Of a DNA stretch of 64,000 nucleotides, positions 10,976 through 22,381 are shown piece after piece. The stretch is taken from NCBI GenBank assembly GCA_028571685.1, contig CM053142.1, forward strand, positions 126,224,796 through 126,288,795. Direction: 5' to 3'. The notes below the pieces were generated by a model. It was not told the origin of the DNA. It did no database searches and worked only from the letters and a program-made list of their open reading frames with translations. Numbering within the stretch: the first letter of the stretch is position 1; the number at the start of each line of letters is the position of its first letter. The position numbers and the translations under genes were made by a program. The stretch is from Heterohyrax brucei (taxonomy: Eukaryota > Chordata > Mammalia > Hyracoidea > Procaviidae).

Positions 10976-13900
10976 TTGTTGTCGTTAGGTGCCATCAAAT
11001 GGATTTCAACTCATGGTGACCCTATTATGTACATCAAAAGGAAGTTGCCCAGTCCTGTGCCATGCTCACAATTGTTATGCTTGAACCCATTGTTGCAGCT
11101 ACTGTGTCAGTCCATCTCATTCAGGATGTTCCTCTTTTTCTCTGTCCCTCTACTTTACATAGCATGATGTCCTTCTCTACGGACTGAGAACACCTGACGA
11201 CATGTCCAAAGTATGTAAGACATAGTCCTTGCCATCCTTGCTTCTAAGGAGCATTCTGGTTTTAGGTCTTCCAAAAAAGGTTTGTTCATTCTTTTGATGG
11301 TCTATGGTATATTCATTATTCTGCTCCAGCATCACAATTCAAAGGCATCAGTTCTTCTTCTGTCTTCTTTATTAATTGTCCAGCTTTTGCATGCATATGA
11401 TGCAATTGAAAATATTATGGCTTGGGTCAGGTGCATCTTAGTCTTCAAAGTGACATCTTTCCTTAAAGGGTCTTTTGCAGCAGATTTTCCCAGTGCAGTG
11501 CATCTTTTAATTTCTTGACTACTGCTCCTACAGGTGTTGATTGTGGATCAAAGTAAAATGAAATCCTTGACAACCTCAATCTTTCTCCATTTATCATGAT
11601 GTTGCTTATTGGTCCAGTTGTAAAAATTTTTGTTTTCTTGTTGTTGAGGTGTAAGCCCTGGTCTTTGGTCTTCATCAGCGTTTCAGATGCTCATCACTTT
11701 CAGAAAACAAGGTTGTGTTATGTGCGTAACAGAGGTGGTTATTGAATATTTCTCTAATCCTGATTCCCTGTTCTTGTTCATATGATCCAGCTTCTTGGAT
11801 TATTTGCTCATAATGCAGATTGAAAAGGTATGGTGAAAGGCTATAACCCTGATGCACACCTTTCCTGACTTTAAACCATGAAGTGTCCCCATTTCCTGTT
11901 CAAATGACTGCCTCTTGATCCATGTACAGATTCATCATGACTGCAATAAATTATTCTGTAATTCCCATTCTCCACAATGCTATCCACAATTTTTTATGAT
12001 CCACACAGTTGAATGGCTTTGCATATTCAATAAAACACAGGTAAACATCTTTCTGGGATTCTCTGCTTTCAACCAAGATCCATCTGACATCAGCAATGAT
12101 ATTCCCTGATTCCACATCCTCTTCTGAATCTAGCTTGAATTTCTGGCAGTTCCTTGTCAATATACTGTTGCAGCTACTTTTGAATGAGCCTTAGCAAAAT
12201 TTTGCTTTCATGTGATATTAATGATATTGTTTGATAATATCCGTTTTGGGTTTTATCACTTTTCTTGGGAATAGGCATAAATATGGATCTCTTCCAGTTG
12301 GCCAGGTAGCTGTCCTCCAAATTTCTTGGCAAAAATGAGTGTGCACTTCCAACGGTGCGTCTGTTTATTGAAGCATCTCTATTCCATCAGTTCCTGGAGC
12401 CTTGTTTTTCACCAGTGCCTTCAGTGCAGCTTCGTATTCTTCCTCCAGAACCATCAGTTCCTGATCACGTGCCAACTCTTGAAATGGTTGAGTGTCCACC
12501 AAGTCTTTATGATATAATGACTCTATATATTCCTTCCATCTTCTTTGGATGCTTCTTATGTCATTTAATATTGTCCCTGTAGAAACTTTCACTATTGCAA
12601 CTTGAGGCTTGAGTTCTTTCTTCCATTCTTTCAGCTTGAGGAATGCAGTGTTTTTTCCTTTTGGTTTTCTGTCACCAGCTCCTTACACATGTCATTATAT
12701 TTTTCTGTCTTCTCGAGCTGCTCTTTTGCTTCATCACTTCTTCCCTTTGCTTTAGCTGCTTGATGTTCAAGAGCAAGTTTCAGAGTCTCTTCTGACGTCC
12801 ATTTTGGTCTGTCCTTTCATCCCTGTCTTTTTAATGACTTCTTGCTTTCTCCATGCATTGTCTTTGATGTCATTCCATAAGTCATTTGCTATTGAGGCAT
12901 TAGTGTTCAGCTCATCAAATCTATTCTTCAGGTGGTCTGTAAAGTCAAGTGGGATGTACTCAAGGTCGTACTTTGGGTCTCATTGAGTAGTTCTAATTTT
13001 CTTCAGTTTTAATTTGAAAACATATGAACAACTGAGAGTCTGTGCTGCAGTTGGCACCAGGTCTTGTCCTGACTGATGATATTGAGCTTTACCATTGTCT
13101 CCACAGATGTGGTCAATTTGATGCCTGTATTCCATCTGGTGAGGTCCATGTGTATAGTTGCCATTTATTTTGGTGAAAAAGGTATTTGCAATGAACTAAG
13201 TCATTGGTCTTGTAAAATTCTATCATGCAACCTCCATCAGTGTTTCTTTGACCAAGGCTGTGTTTTCCAACTACTGATGTTTCTTATTTATTCTGAAGTT
13301 TTGCATTCCAACCACCAGTAATTATCAATGCATCCTGATTGCATGTTTGATCTACTTCAGACTCCAGAAGTTGATAGACATCATCAATTTCTTCATCTTT
13401 GGCCTTAGTGGTTGGTGCATGAATTTGAATAATAGTTGTATTAACTGGTCTTCCATGTAGATGTGTGGATATTATCCATTGTTACAGCATTGTAATGATA
13501 GATAAATCTTGAAATGTTCTCTTTGATGATGAACACAATGCCATTCCTCTTCTTGGGGTAGTAGACCACGTGATTTTATGATACAGAATGGCCAAGACCA
13601 GTCCATTTCAGCTCACTAATGCCTAGGATACTGACGTTTATACATTACATTTCAGTTTTGACAATTTCCAATTTTCCTAGATACATACTTCGTACATACA
13701 TTCTATGTTCTGATTACTGATGGATGTTTATAGCTGTTTCTTCTTATTTTGCATCATACCATGTCAGCAAATGAAGGTCCCAAAAGCTTGACTCCTCCCA
13801 TATCATTTAGGTCTATTCTCCTTTTAAGGAGGTTGGTCTTCCCCAGTTGTCTTTTGAGTGACTTCCAACCTGGGTGCTCATCTTTTGGCACTTTATCAGA

Positions 13901-14111
13901 CAGTGTTCTGCTGCTATTAATAAGGTTTTCACTGGCTAATTCTTTTTACTAGTACATTGTTAGGTCCTTCCTAGTCTGTCTTAATGTAGAAGCTCAGCTG
14001 AAACCTATCTGCCTTGGGTGTTCCTGCTGTTTTCTAAATACCAGTGGCATAGCTTCCAGCATCACAGCAACATGGATGTCCTCATAGTACAACAAACTGT
14101 CACGTCAGGGG
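10976..14111 (-). mobile_element. RTE-type LINE, essentially full length, antisense
   Basis: About 3.1 kb, reading on the minus strand from 14111 (5') to 10976 (3' end 'gttaggtgccatcaaatgga'). The flanks carry the 10-bp direct repeat 'caatggcctg' (10966-10975 and 14112-14121), so both ends are real. Minus-strand pieces match the RTE reverse transcriptase: KDVYLCFIEYAKPFNCVDHK, MHQGYSLSPYLFNLHYEQII (QGCxLSPYLFNLYAE-like), CYAHNTTLFSESDEHLKR (YADDTxLLxES-like, with the Asp pair changed). Further down come KTKIFTTGPISN and then the 3' tail. The endonuclease half lies at about 12600-14100. The frame is broken at several points and the catalytic YADD is lost, so it is dead. In other afrothere sequence this family is the usual partner of AfroSINE. 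Confidence 0.9.
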
Positions 14112-14121
14112 CAATGGCCTG
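14112..14121. repeat. Target-site duplication of the RTE LINE (right copy)
   Basis: Exact copy of 10966-10975, directly after the RTE 5' end. Confidence 0.85.
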
Positions 14122-14369
14122 CAAAACCTAAATTATATACTGTCTGTCCCTTTACAGAAAAAGCTGACCACCCCTTGGTTTGCAATACTGTCGGATGAGA
14201 CTACAAAGGATTTCAGGCAGGAAGGAGGAAATGTGACTGCAGTGGAAATGGATAATGTGTTATTTAATAAAAGCAGGACGTAAACAGGCAAAACAAGGTA
14301 GAAAATCAGGATGTTATGGAGGTGAGGTAAACCATCATATTTTCATCTGAACAGCTGAATCCTTCTGAC

Positions 14370-14650
14370 TCTGAGCTCACTCTCTGCAAACTCCTCCCAG
14401 AATTCTAGTCCTAATCTATTGCTTTGATCATATCATCAGAAATCTCCACTGTTCCTTGCCATCTACAGCCATCTTAGTGAGGACCACTTAGTTAGGGTCC
14501 TGCATAATTTGACCTCATCCTTCCTTCCTAACTTTATTTTCCAACATTCACCTTCAGTAGAACTAGACACCTGAGCCTGAAATCCAGGTTTTTGGGCTTT
14601 TCCTCATACTTTCTTTGCTACTTGGAATGTTTTCCTCTAAGTCCTAGACA
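14370..14650 (+). repeat. L2 LINE 3' region
   Basis: 'ctttcttccttcctaac'-like and 'gctacttggaatgttttcct' segments in the order seen at the 3' part of L2; decayed. Confidence 0.5.
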
Positions 14651-14888
14651 TATTTCATTGCTATTATTGTAAAATATTCCAAGCATGCAGAGAAGTATAT
14701 GCAGAACAATACAGTAATATCTGTGGATTTTCCACAAGGCTTTGTCTAATCATAACTTTTTGCCATATTATTACTCATTCACATGAAGTGATACAAAGGT
14801 TATACAAAGAAAAAATATTTAAAATTTTTAAACAATGCTTTTTTAAATGTACATTATAAATATTTACATGTTGCTGTATTTTTTTTAG

Positions 14889-15690
14889 GTGCCATTGAGT
14901 TGGTTCCAATTCATAGCAACACTGCGAACAGCAGAGTGAAACACTGCTCAGTCCTGTGCCATGCCCACAATCGTTTTTATGCATAAGCCCGTTATTGCAG
15001 CTACTGTATCAGTCCCTCTTGTTGAGGTCTTCCTCTTTTTTGCTGACCCTCCATTCTACTAAGCATGATGTCCTTCTCCAGGGATTAATCTCTCCAGGCA
15101 ACATGTCCGCAGTATATGAGATGCAGTCTCACTGTCTTTGCTTCCAAGGAGCACTCTGGCTGTACTTCTTCCAGAATACATCTGTTTGTTGTTTTTGGCA
15201 GTCCATGGTACATTCAGTATTCTTCTCCAACACCACAATTCAAAGGCATCAATTCTTCTTCTGTCTTTATTCACTGTCCAGCTTTTGCACACATATGGTG
15301 TGATTGAAAATACCATGGCTTGGGTCAGGTACACTTTAATCTTCAAGGTGATTAAATTTTCCACACTTTAAAGAGATGCTTTGCACCAGATTTTCCCAGT
15401 GCAATACATCTTTTGATTTCCTGACTGCTGCTTCCATGGGCATTGATTATGGAACCGATTATAGAACCAAGTAAAATGAAATCCTTGACAACATCAATCC
15501 TTTCTCCATTTATCATAGTGTTGCTCACTGGTCCGGATGTGAGGATTTTTTGTTTTCTTGATCTTGAAATGCAATACATACTAAAAGCTGTGGTCTTTGG
15601 TTTTCATTAGTAAATGTTTCTAATCCTCTTTACTTCCAGCAACCAGGAAGCCCCCACAGTATGATAAATTGACAGACAAGTGGGGGAAAT
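14889..15690 (-). mobile_element. RTE-type LINE, internally deleted, antisense
   Basis: The 3' half (14889 to about 15640) aligns segment by segment with the RTE at 10976. It includes minus-strand MENLITLKIKVYLTQAMVFS and RRRIDAFELWCWRRILNVPW, the conserved RTE C-terminal block. At about 15643 it jumps straight to the RTE 5' end ('aaccaggaagcccccacagt', 'aaattgacagacaagtgggg'). Roughly 2.3 kb of the middle is missing. Confidence 0.85.
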
Positions 15691-16387
15691 ATATAAGTAA
15701 GTATTTTAAAATACAATACCTAGAACATCAAATCTGTGATTTACCAGATATTCTTTAGGACAGGGCTAAAGTAGATGGGGATATTAGAAAATTATTAAGC
15801 AACTAGTAGTGATATCGGAAAAATATTGAATAATAATATGGCAATGTATTTTGCTTAACAAAAAGCATGGCAAAATGAGAGATTTAACTCAAGTAATTGT
15901 GGTTTAGAAAACTCAACTTACTGACATGTAAACCCTTGATAACAAGGAGCCCAATTTTATTTATATTTCTATACCCTAAACATCCAACAAACTCAGAATA
16001 TACTTGCTGAATTGAGTTAAACTGAATTGGTGTCTCTTTGGGGCAAGATTTTTTGAAATCTTATGGAGCCTCCTGTGTCTTTTTTCGTTTATTTGCTTTT
16101 TAATATTCTATTGTTTCAGATGAAAGTTTACACAGTGAATTAGATTTCTACTGAACAATTTTCATATAACTTGTTCCATGATATTGGTTCTATTTTTCTC
16201 ACATGTCAGCATGTCTCATTATTTCCCTTCTTTTCATTCTGTTTCCATTAATCTGGCTTCCGTGCCCCTCCTTAACCTGCTCGTCTTTGTTTTAGAATAA
16301 ATGTTGACTGGTCTTATGTAGCAAGGGAACACAGTACTCATGGGTGGTATTGTTTATTTTATAAACCAGTCTGTTGTTTGGATGAAA

Positions 16388-17124
16388 GGTGACTCATGGG
16401 TTGAATTGTTTTGCTCCCAAAAGTGTGTGTAGCAGTTTGGCTGGGTCATGATTTCTAGTATTGTGTGGTCGTAAATCTATTTTATGTTTGTAATTTTTGT
16501 ATGTATTGTAAAACCTAATCTCTGCCTGTAGTTAATGAGGCAAAATTAGATTATGTTAAAGAGGATTAGGGTGGGACTGTAACACCCTTAATAAGGTCAC
16601 ATCCCTGATCCAGTGTAAAGGGAGTTTCCCTCAGGTGTGGCCTATACCACCTTTTATTTTGGCCAAGGCCACTGCTATCAAGTTGATTCCAACTCATAGC
16701 AACCCTGTAGGTTGGAGTGGAACTGCCCCAAAGTGTTTCCAAGAAGCACCTGGCAGATTTGAACTACCGACCTCTTGATTAGCAGATGTAGCATTTAACC
16801 ATAGCACTACCAGAGTTTCCATTTACCTTTTACTTTGCTAGAGATAAAAGGAATTGGGGACTTCATGCCACCAAGGGAGCAGTACTAAGAGCTAAGTGCA
16901 TCCTTTGGACCTAAGGTTCCTGTGCTGAGATGCTTCCAGACCTAGGAGAGACTGATGACCAGGACTTTCCTCCAGAGCCAACAAATAGAGAAAGCCTTTC
17001 CTGGAGCAAGTGCCTTAATATGGACCGTTAGTCTACTAAACCTATGAGAAAATAAACTTCTTTTTGTTAAAGCCATCCACTTGAGGTATTTCTGTTATAG
17101 CAGTGCTAAATGATCAAGACTATC
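16388..17124 (+). mobile_element. Solo LTR, ERVL-MaLR type (MLT1-like), holding an AfroSINE
   Basis: Fossil endogenous retrovirus-like solo LTR. The start resembles 'tcatgggttgaattgttttg' and the end runs 'aaataaacttctttttgtta' and 'tttctgttatagcagtgcta', like the 3' end of MLT1-group LTRs. An AfroSINE sits in its middle (16663-16820). Sister copies are at 19677-20248 and 57625-58118. Age is between the L1 it sits in and the SINE it holds. Confidence 0.75.
16663..16820 (-). repeat. AfroSINE inserted in the solo LTR
   Basis: Antisense copy: 'atcaagttgattccaactca' then 'cctcttgattagcagatgta'. LTR sequence continues on both sides. Confidence 0.9.
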
Positions 17125-18206
17125 TGGAGTTGTTTCAGTTCCAAGTCTAGATTTCTCTAGTCTCTAATGGTCCAGTAGTTCTGGCCTTTTTTAAGAATTT
17201 GAGTTTTGTTGTGTATTTTTCTCTCTTTCTATCCTAGATCTTCTACTGAGTGTCTGGTCAGAATGGTCAGTACTGTACCTGGGTTCCATCTAGTCCTTTT
17301 GGTCTCAGGCTAGATAAGGCTGTGGACTGTTAGTCCTGTAAATTAGTTGTTCTTTGAGTCTGTGGTTTCCTTCATTTTCTTTTGTTGAGGATGTCTACAG
17401 ACCAATAACTATATTGTGGATGGCTGCTCACAAGCTTTTAAGACCCAAGATGCTACTCACCAACCCAGGATGTAGAACATAATCAATTATGGTATGTCAA
17501 ATTTACTGACTTATCCCATGAGACTATGGTACCAAGCCCTCAAACCCAGTAAACCATTCCCATGAGTTGTTTGGTTATGACTCAGAAGTATCTATTAATT
17601 GTGCTGTCTATGTGGTTTATTATGTATGTGAATATATATGTAGCATGTGCCTTCCTACACATATATATGCATATGTGTCTACCTGTGTAACCACATACAT
17701 ATTTTTTGATTGTTATTCCTGTTACAAAATTCTATGCTATAGTGTTTATGGAAATTGTCTCTAATTCTTATATACTTCTTAGTGTCTCAATTTATCTTAG
17801 ACGGGTTGTACAGACTTCACTTACATTAATTTTTACTGTTCACATAATAAAAAAATAATGTGTCTACTATCTGGGACATGATTTCACCTCCTTCCCCCCT
17901 CATCCCTGGTAACCATCAAAGAACACTGCTTTCTGTGTGTATACCAATCATGACCTTTTATAAAAGTGATACCATATAATGTTTGTCCTTTGGTGACTGA
18001 CTTATTTAACTCAGTATAATATTCTCCAGATTCATCCATGTTACAAGATGTTTTGCAGACTCCTCATTATTCTTTATAGTTTTGTAGTATTCCATTATAT
18101 GTTCGTATTGTAGATTTGTGCACCTTTTTATCTGTTGATGAATACCTAGGTTGTTTCTGTCTTTTTGCTGTTGTGAATAATGCTGCAGTGAATATATGTG
18201 TCCGTA

Positions 18207-18734
18207 TGAGGACTGCCAGTTAAGTTCACAAACTCACCCTAGAAAGTGTTACATACTTCACAGCTGAATATCACTATGGTGACCTTCGAAGTACTCCCCT
18301 TGGGAAGCTATGAAATGATGCCAGTGCCTAGTCTACTCTTCAAAGTAACTTTGCAACTCTTTCTGGAGTGACCATCAGAGGTGTCATCATATTATCCTCA
18401 AAATGTCTTCTTTTCAATATTTCCTTTATCTTCAGGTAAGGATAAAAGTCACTGGGGGCCAGATTCGGTGAGTCAGTAGAATGTTCCAATACAGTTACTT
18501 GTTTATTGCCTAAAAACTTCCTCACAGACAACTATACAATTAAGTTTGTGAACTTGCCATCATGACACCATGTGCAATGACCATTCTAGGTAGAATTCCA
18601 AAACCACTTTGAAGTTTGGACTAGGCGCTGGCATCAGTGCATAGCTTCCCAAGGGGAGTACTTTGGAGGTAACTTTAGTGATATTCAGCAATGAGGTATG
18701 TAGCAGTTAGAATAACAATTAAGTTTGCACTTCA
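18207..18734 (-). mobile_element. Mariner-derived fold-back element, copy 1
   Basis: Flanked by TA on both sides inside an antisense L1, the Tc1/mariner target. Ends are inverted ('tgaggactgccagttaagtt' and the reverse complement of 'caattaagtttgcacttca'). Arms of roughly 150 bp are inverted copies: 'tactccccttgggaagctat' near 18292 and its reverse complement near 18643. The centre, minus strand, encodes a piece of mariner transposase (MSVRKFLGNKQVTVLEHSTD, then SPNLAPSDFYPYLKIKEILK), covering the last catalytic region. About 528 bp against about 1.3 kb for a full mariner, so non-autonomous. Confidence 0.88.
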
Positions 18735-19557
18735 TACATCTATTCATGTCGCTGCTCTTACACCTCTAGACTATATGCCTAGCAGTAGGATTGCTAGATC
18801 ATAAAGTATTTCTATTTCTGTTTTGTTTTTTTTTTTTTTGAGGAAGCACCATATTGTTTTCCATAGTGGTTGTACAGTTTTACACTGCCACCAGCAAAGC
18901 ATGAGGATTTAAACCTCTCTACTGCCTCACTAGCATTTGTTGTTTTCTCTTTTGTTTTTTTTATAATCAGTGCCATTTTTTCAGGGCTAAATGGTATTGT
19001 AGTTTTGATTTGCACCTCTCTAATGACTAGATGCTGTGAGCATCTTTTCACATATTTGTTAGTCTCTTGAATGTCCTCTTTGGTGAAGAGTCTGTTCATG
19101 TCCTTTGCTCAGTTTTTGATTGGATTGTCTTTGTTGAGTTGTTGAAGTTTTCTGTATATTTTAGACGTTTCACCCTTATCAGGCATGTTGCTGCCAAAGA
19201 CTTTTCTCCCCAGTTTATATTCTCTTTTTACTCTCTTGGTAAAGTCTCTTGATAAGCATTAAGTCTTTGACTTTTTAGGATCTTCCTCTACTTTCTAGAA
19301 GGCAACTTTAAGACATTTTCCCCATAGTGAATGCAGATGCTGGGGACAGACAGTGCGTTTTCTTCCTGTCCTTCCACTGCCCATTATGACAAGTTGCTCC
19401 AACTGGAGCTTGATAAATATGAAACAATGCTAATAATAGCCAGCTTCAAAAGGAATGAGTACATAAGGTTGCTAGGATGGTCTCATTAATTTTGTTCCAA
19501 CAAACCAACCTCAGAATATCTCAGTGTGAACCACTTTTGTCCTTAGGTCTGGAGTCC

Positions 19558-19560
<3 letters not shown>

Positions 19561-19605
<45 letters not shown>
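19561..19605. repeat. (CA)n microsatellite, about 22 units
   Basis: Uninterrupted alternating a/c from 'caacacacacac' to 'acacgttctc'. Confidence 0.97.
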
Positions 19606-19607
<2 letters not shown>

Positions 19608-19676
19608 CTCTCAAAACACTATTTTTTTAGAGAATCTTTTGTCAGTCTCCTTAAAAATCACTATTTCATGCTGCCT

Positions 19677-20248
19677 TAGTCATCTAGTGCTGCCATAACA
19701 GAAATACCACAAGTGGATCACTTTAACAAAAAGAAGTTTATTCTCTCGTGGTACAGTAGACTTACAAGTTCAAATTCAGGGTGTCAGCCTGAGGAGAAGG
19801 CTTTCTGTCTCTGTCAGCTCTGAAAGAAGGTCCTTGTGATGGACCAGGCAGTCTTCCTTTGGTCTGGGAGCATCTCAGCACAGGAACCTTAGGTCCAAAG
19901 GACTCACTCTACTCCTGGCACTCCTTTCTTGCTGGCATGTGGTCCCCCTCTGCTTGCTTCCTTTTTCTTTTCGTCTCTTGAGAAATAAAAAGTGGTGCAG
20001 GCTACTCCCAAGTGAAACTCCCTTTACATTGGGTGAGGGATGTGACCTGGGTAAGGGTGTTACAGTCTCACTCTAGTCCTCTTCAACATAATCCAATCTT
20101 GCCTCATTTACCACAGGCAGAGATTAGGATTTACCACATATAGGAAAATCAATAATGAAATGTAGGATAGCCACACAGTAGTGGGAATTGTGGCTCAGTC
20201 AAATCGATACACACATTTTTGGGGGAATGTAACTCAGTCCATGACACA
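19677..20248 (-). mobile_element. Solo LTR, ERVL-MaLR type (MLT1-like), antisense
   Basis: Fossil solo LTR in reverse: begins 'ttagtcatctagtgctgcca' and ends 'gtaactcagtccatgacac', mirror image of the copies at 16388 and 57625. No internal retroviral part is present. Confidence 0.8.
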
Positions 20249-20249
20249 T

Positions 20250-20928
20250 ACTATTGTTTTATTATTACTAACAGTGAACTGTCTGAACTCACATTGGCAA
20301 CAGATCTTATCTTGAGACTTAGCCGTGAGGAATCATTTTGTTGTGTAACAACCTCTATCCACAATGTTAGCCAAATTATGTCATGCAGTTACAAAACTGC
20401 TGTTCTGCTGTTCAGCTCTTCTTAGTAAAAGTGATCTTTCCACAAGTTTCTCTCCTTCTGTCCTAAAATGACCTTATATGCTCCAGCTATCAGAGGATCG
20501 TAACTGTAACAGAATTTTCCACGTCATTTCCTTTTCTCATAGCCTGTGTTTTGAGAGAGTGCTTTGGGGGTGTCAGGACCAGGGGAAACCACTGAGGCAT
20601 CTGAGACACCAAAGCAGCTCAGAAAGACACACCAAAACATTGGTTTAAACCACAAAGCTTCAATCATGTATAACTAGTTGTGTTTCAGAGAAGTCTGTGA
20701 AACTTTTGCAGTGCCACTGACCGCTTTGTCTCTTAACTTCTACTGCTAAGCCACAGGTCAGTCCTGATCTTAAAACCTTAGGCCAGGGTAACCATATAAT
20801 TTATTATCTAAATTAGAAGACAGGAGACTCAAAGGAAATGCTAGAAATAAAGGATTGAACCAGCATCTGTCTGGGCAAACCACAATCTTAAGTCACCATA
20901 TTTAAAACATTTTAAACCCCTTATCCTC
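20250..20928. other. No gene recognised
   Basis: Only short open frames. 'ggtaaccatataatttatta' near 20790 resembles a common old mammalian repeat motif but was not assigned. Confidence 0.5.
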
Positions 20929-20929
20929 C

Positions 20930-21092
20930 ATAAGTGGCATAGTGATTAAGTGCTACAACTGTTAACCGAAAGGTTGATAGTTCAGATCTGCCAGGTGCTC
21001 CTTGGAAACCCTGTGGGACAGTTTTACTCTGTCCTATAAAGTTGCTATGAGTCAGAATCTATGTGACAGCAGTGGGTTTGGTTTTTGGTTTT
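20930..21092 (+). repeat. AfroSINE
   Basis: Sense copy: 'taagtggcatagtgattaag' to 'cagtgggtttggtttttggt'. Confidence 0.93.
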
Positions 21093-21097
21093 ACCCT

Positions 21098-21206
21098 CCA
21101 TGGAGGAGCCCTGGATGCTCTTCCCCTTGGGGGATGTTCTACTTTGTCCTATGGAGTTGCTATCAGTTGGAATCAACTTGATGGTAATGGGTTTTTGGTT
21201 TTTTAT
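21098..21206 (+). repeat. AfroSINE fragment, 3' half
   Basis: 'tactttgtcctatggagttg' to 'gatggtaatgggtttttggt'; lies directly after the previous copy and lacks the tRNA-like head. Confidence 0.8.
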
Positions 21207-21209
21207 GCT

Positions 21210-22380
21210 CTATTGCAGAGCCTCTCAAATTGGAGTCTTTAAATGTGAAGGTTTGTGGGGATTCTTTGAGAATTTGATTTTTTTTTTCCATGTCAATGAA
21301 ATGTCATGTGATTTAAGTGCCTGAGTTACATAGTTATATCCATCCGTTGTTTGGCCCTGAGTGAAGGAACTTTGTCCCTGGACAAAAAGAGAACAGGCAT
21401 AGACATTACAAGTAAATCAGATGTTCCAGCCAATTGAAGATCAGAAAGACAGCGTGGCATGGAAATAAAGATACATAATGGTTTTAAAAGAGAAAAATGG
21501 AATTTAATAACAGAAAGCTACTAAATTTAAAGATCTATGTGGTGGCATTCAACCATATTCACTTTGCGAAGGGAGACAATTTCAGCAGTACATGCATACT
21601 GATATTAATTTTCATTTAATTCTATAAATATTTTAATTTGTAAATTGAGTTGGTTATGTAAGACCATAAAGAGTTTTCTTACACATAGATTGGTTAGTAT
21701 TAAAAAAGATGACAACAAATATTTAATTTTGGAAGTCTGCAGGAACTTTAAGTTTTAAAAACAAGACTCCATGGCTACAGCAAAATTTTGCTTTTCTTTC
21801 TTCCCCTTCCTGCTGCAGCTATGCCCTCGGGTGGTTTTAGTTGCCAGTAGAAGTAAAACACTTCTGAACGTGCCCTTTCCAGATGCATTTGTAGGTCAGT
21901 GGGTGGAAGATAATAATCTCTCTATAAAAACCATGTGCTATAGAATGGTAGGTATTGAAGAACAGCCTCCAACCAAATTATTGTTTGAAATAGTATGTCA
22001 CCCCCTCCTTCTCCCTCTTCCACATCACTACATTCCTTGGTGGTAAAACAAAAAATCACTTCTAGTCACTGTCACTACAATTACTACTCCCTCCTCATCA
22101 CCGCTGGAAGTAGAAAGAGGAGAGAAGGAAGAAGGTTAGTTCTTTGGTCAAATCCAACATCTTTATCTGTAGGCATAACTTTTGCCCAGAAACCCTACCC
22201 TGCCTCGTGATCTTAAAGGGAGTGGACCACCTAGAAGGAAGTGTACAGGTCCCCTCTGCCTGTTTCAGAATTTGGGAGCTTACATTGCTTTGTTTTCTCT
22301 TGTCCTACCCAAAGCCCTTCTTAGCTCTTCCAACTAGAAGGCAACAAGGAAAAGGAGACAAAAAAGAAACAGAAAAGGAA
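21210..22380. other. No gene recognised
   Basis: Contains a plus-strand open frame 21771-22046 (91 codons) without splice signals, repeat identity or family likeness that I can see. Otherwise AT-rich sequence. Confidence 0.5.
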
Positions 22381-22381
22381 C

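Larger units (their letters stand above)
16090..19295 (-). mobile_element. L1 LINE, antisense, split by an LTR and a mariner element
   Basis: The antisense 3' UTR starts near 16090 and the ORF2 tail ends near 19295. The L1 reads through 16090-16385, 17125-18204 and 18737-19295. The last block gives minus-strand MNRLFTKEDIQETNKYVKRC and QHLVIREVQIKTTIPF, the L1 ORF2 C-terminal region, with stops and shifts. The two gaps are filled by the solo LTR and the mariner derivative, both younger than this L1. Confidence 0.85.

Noticed and set aside
15116-15371. Overlapping plus-strand open frames
   Set aside because: Antisense shadows of the RTE LINE coding region.
19561-19605. Regular short repeats as a possible CRISPR or satellite array
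   Set aside because: Plain dinucleotide repeat without spacers; the genome is mammalian.
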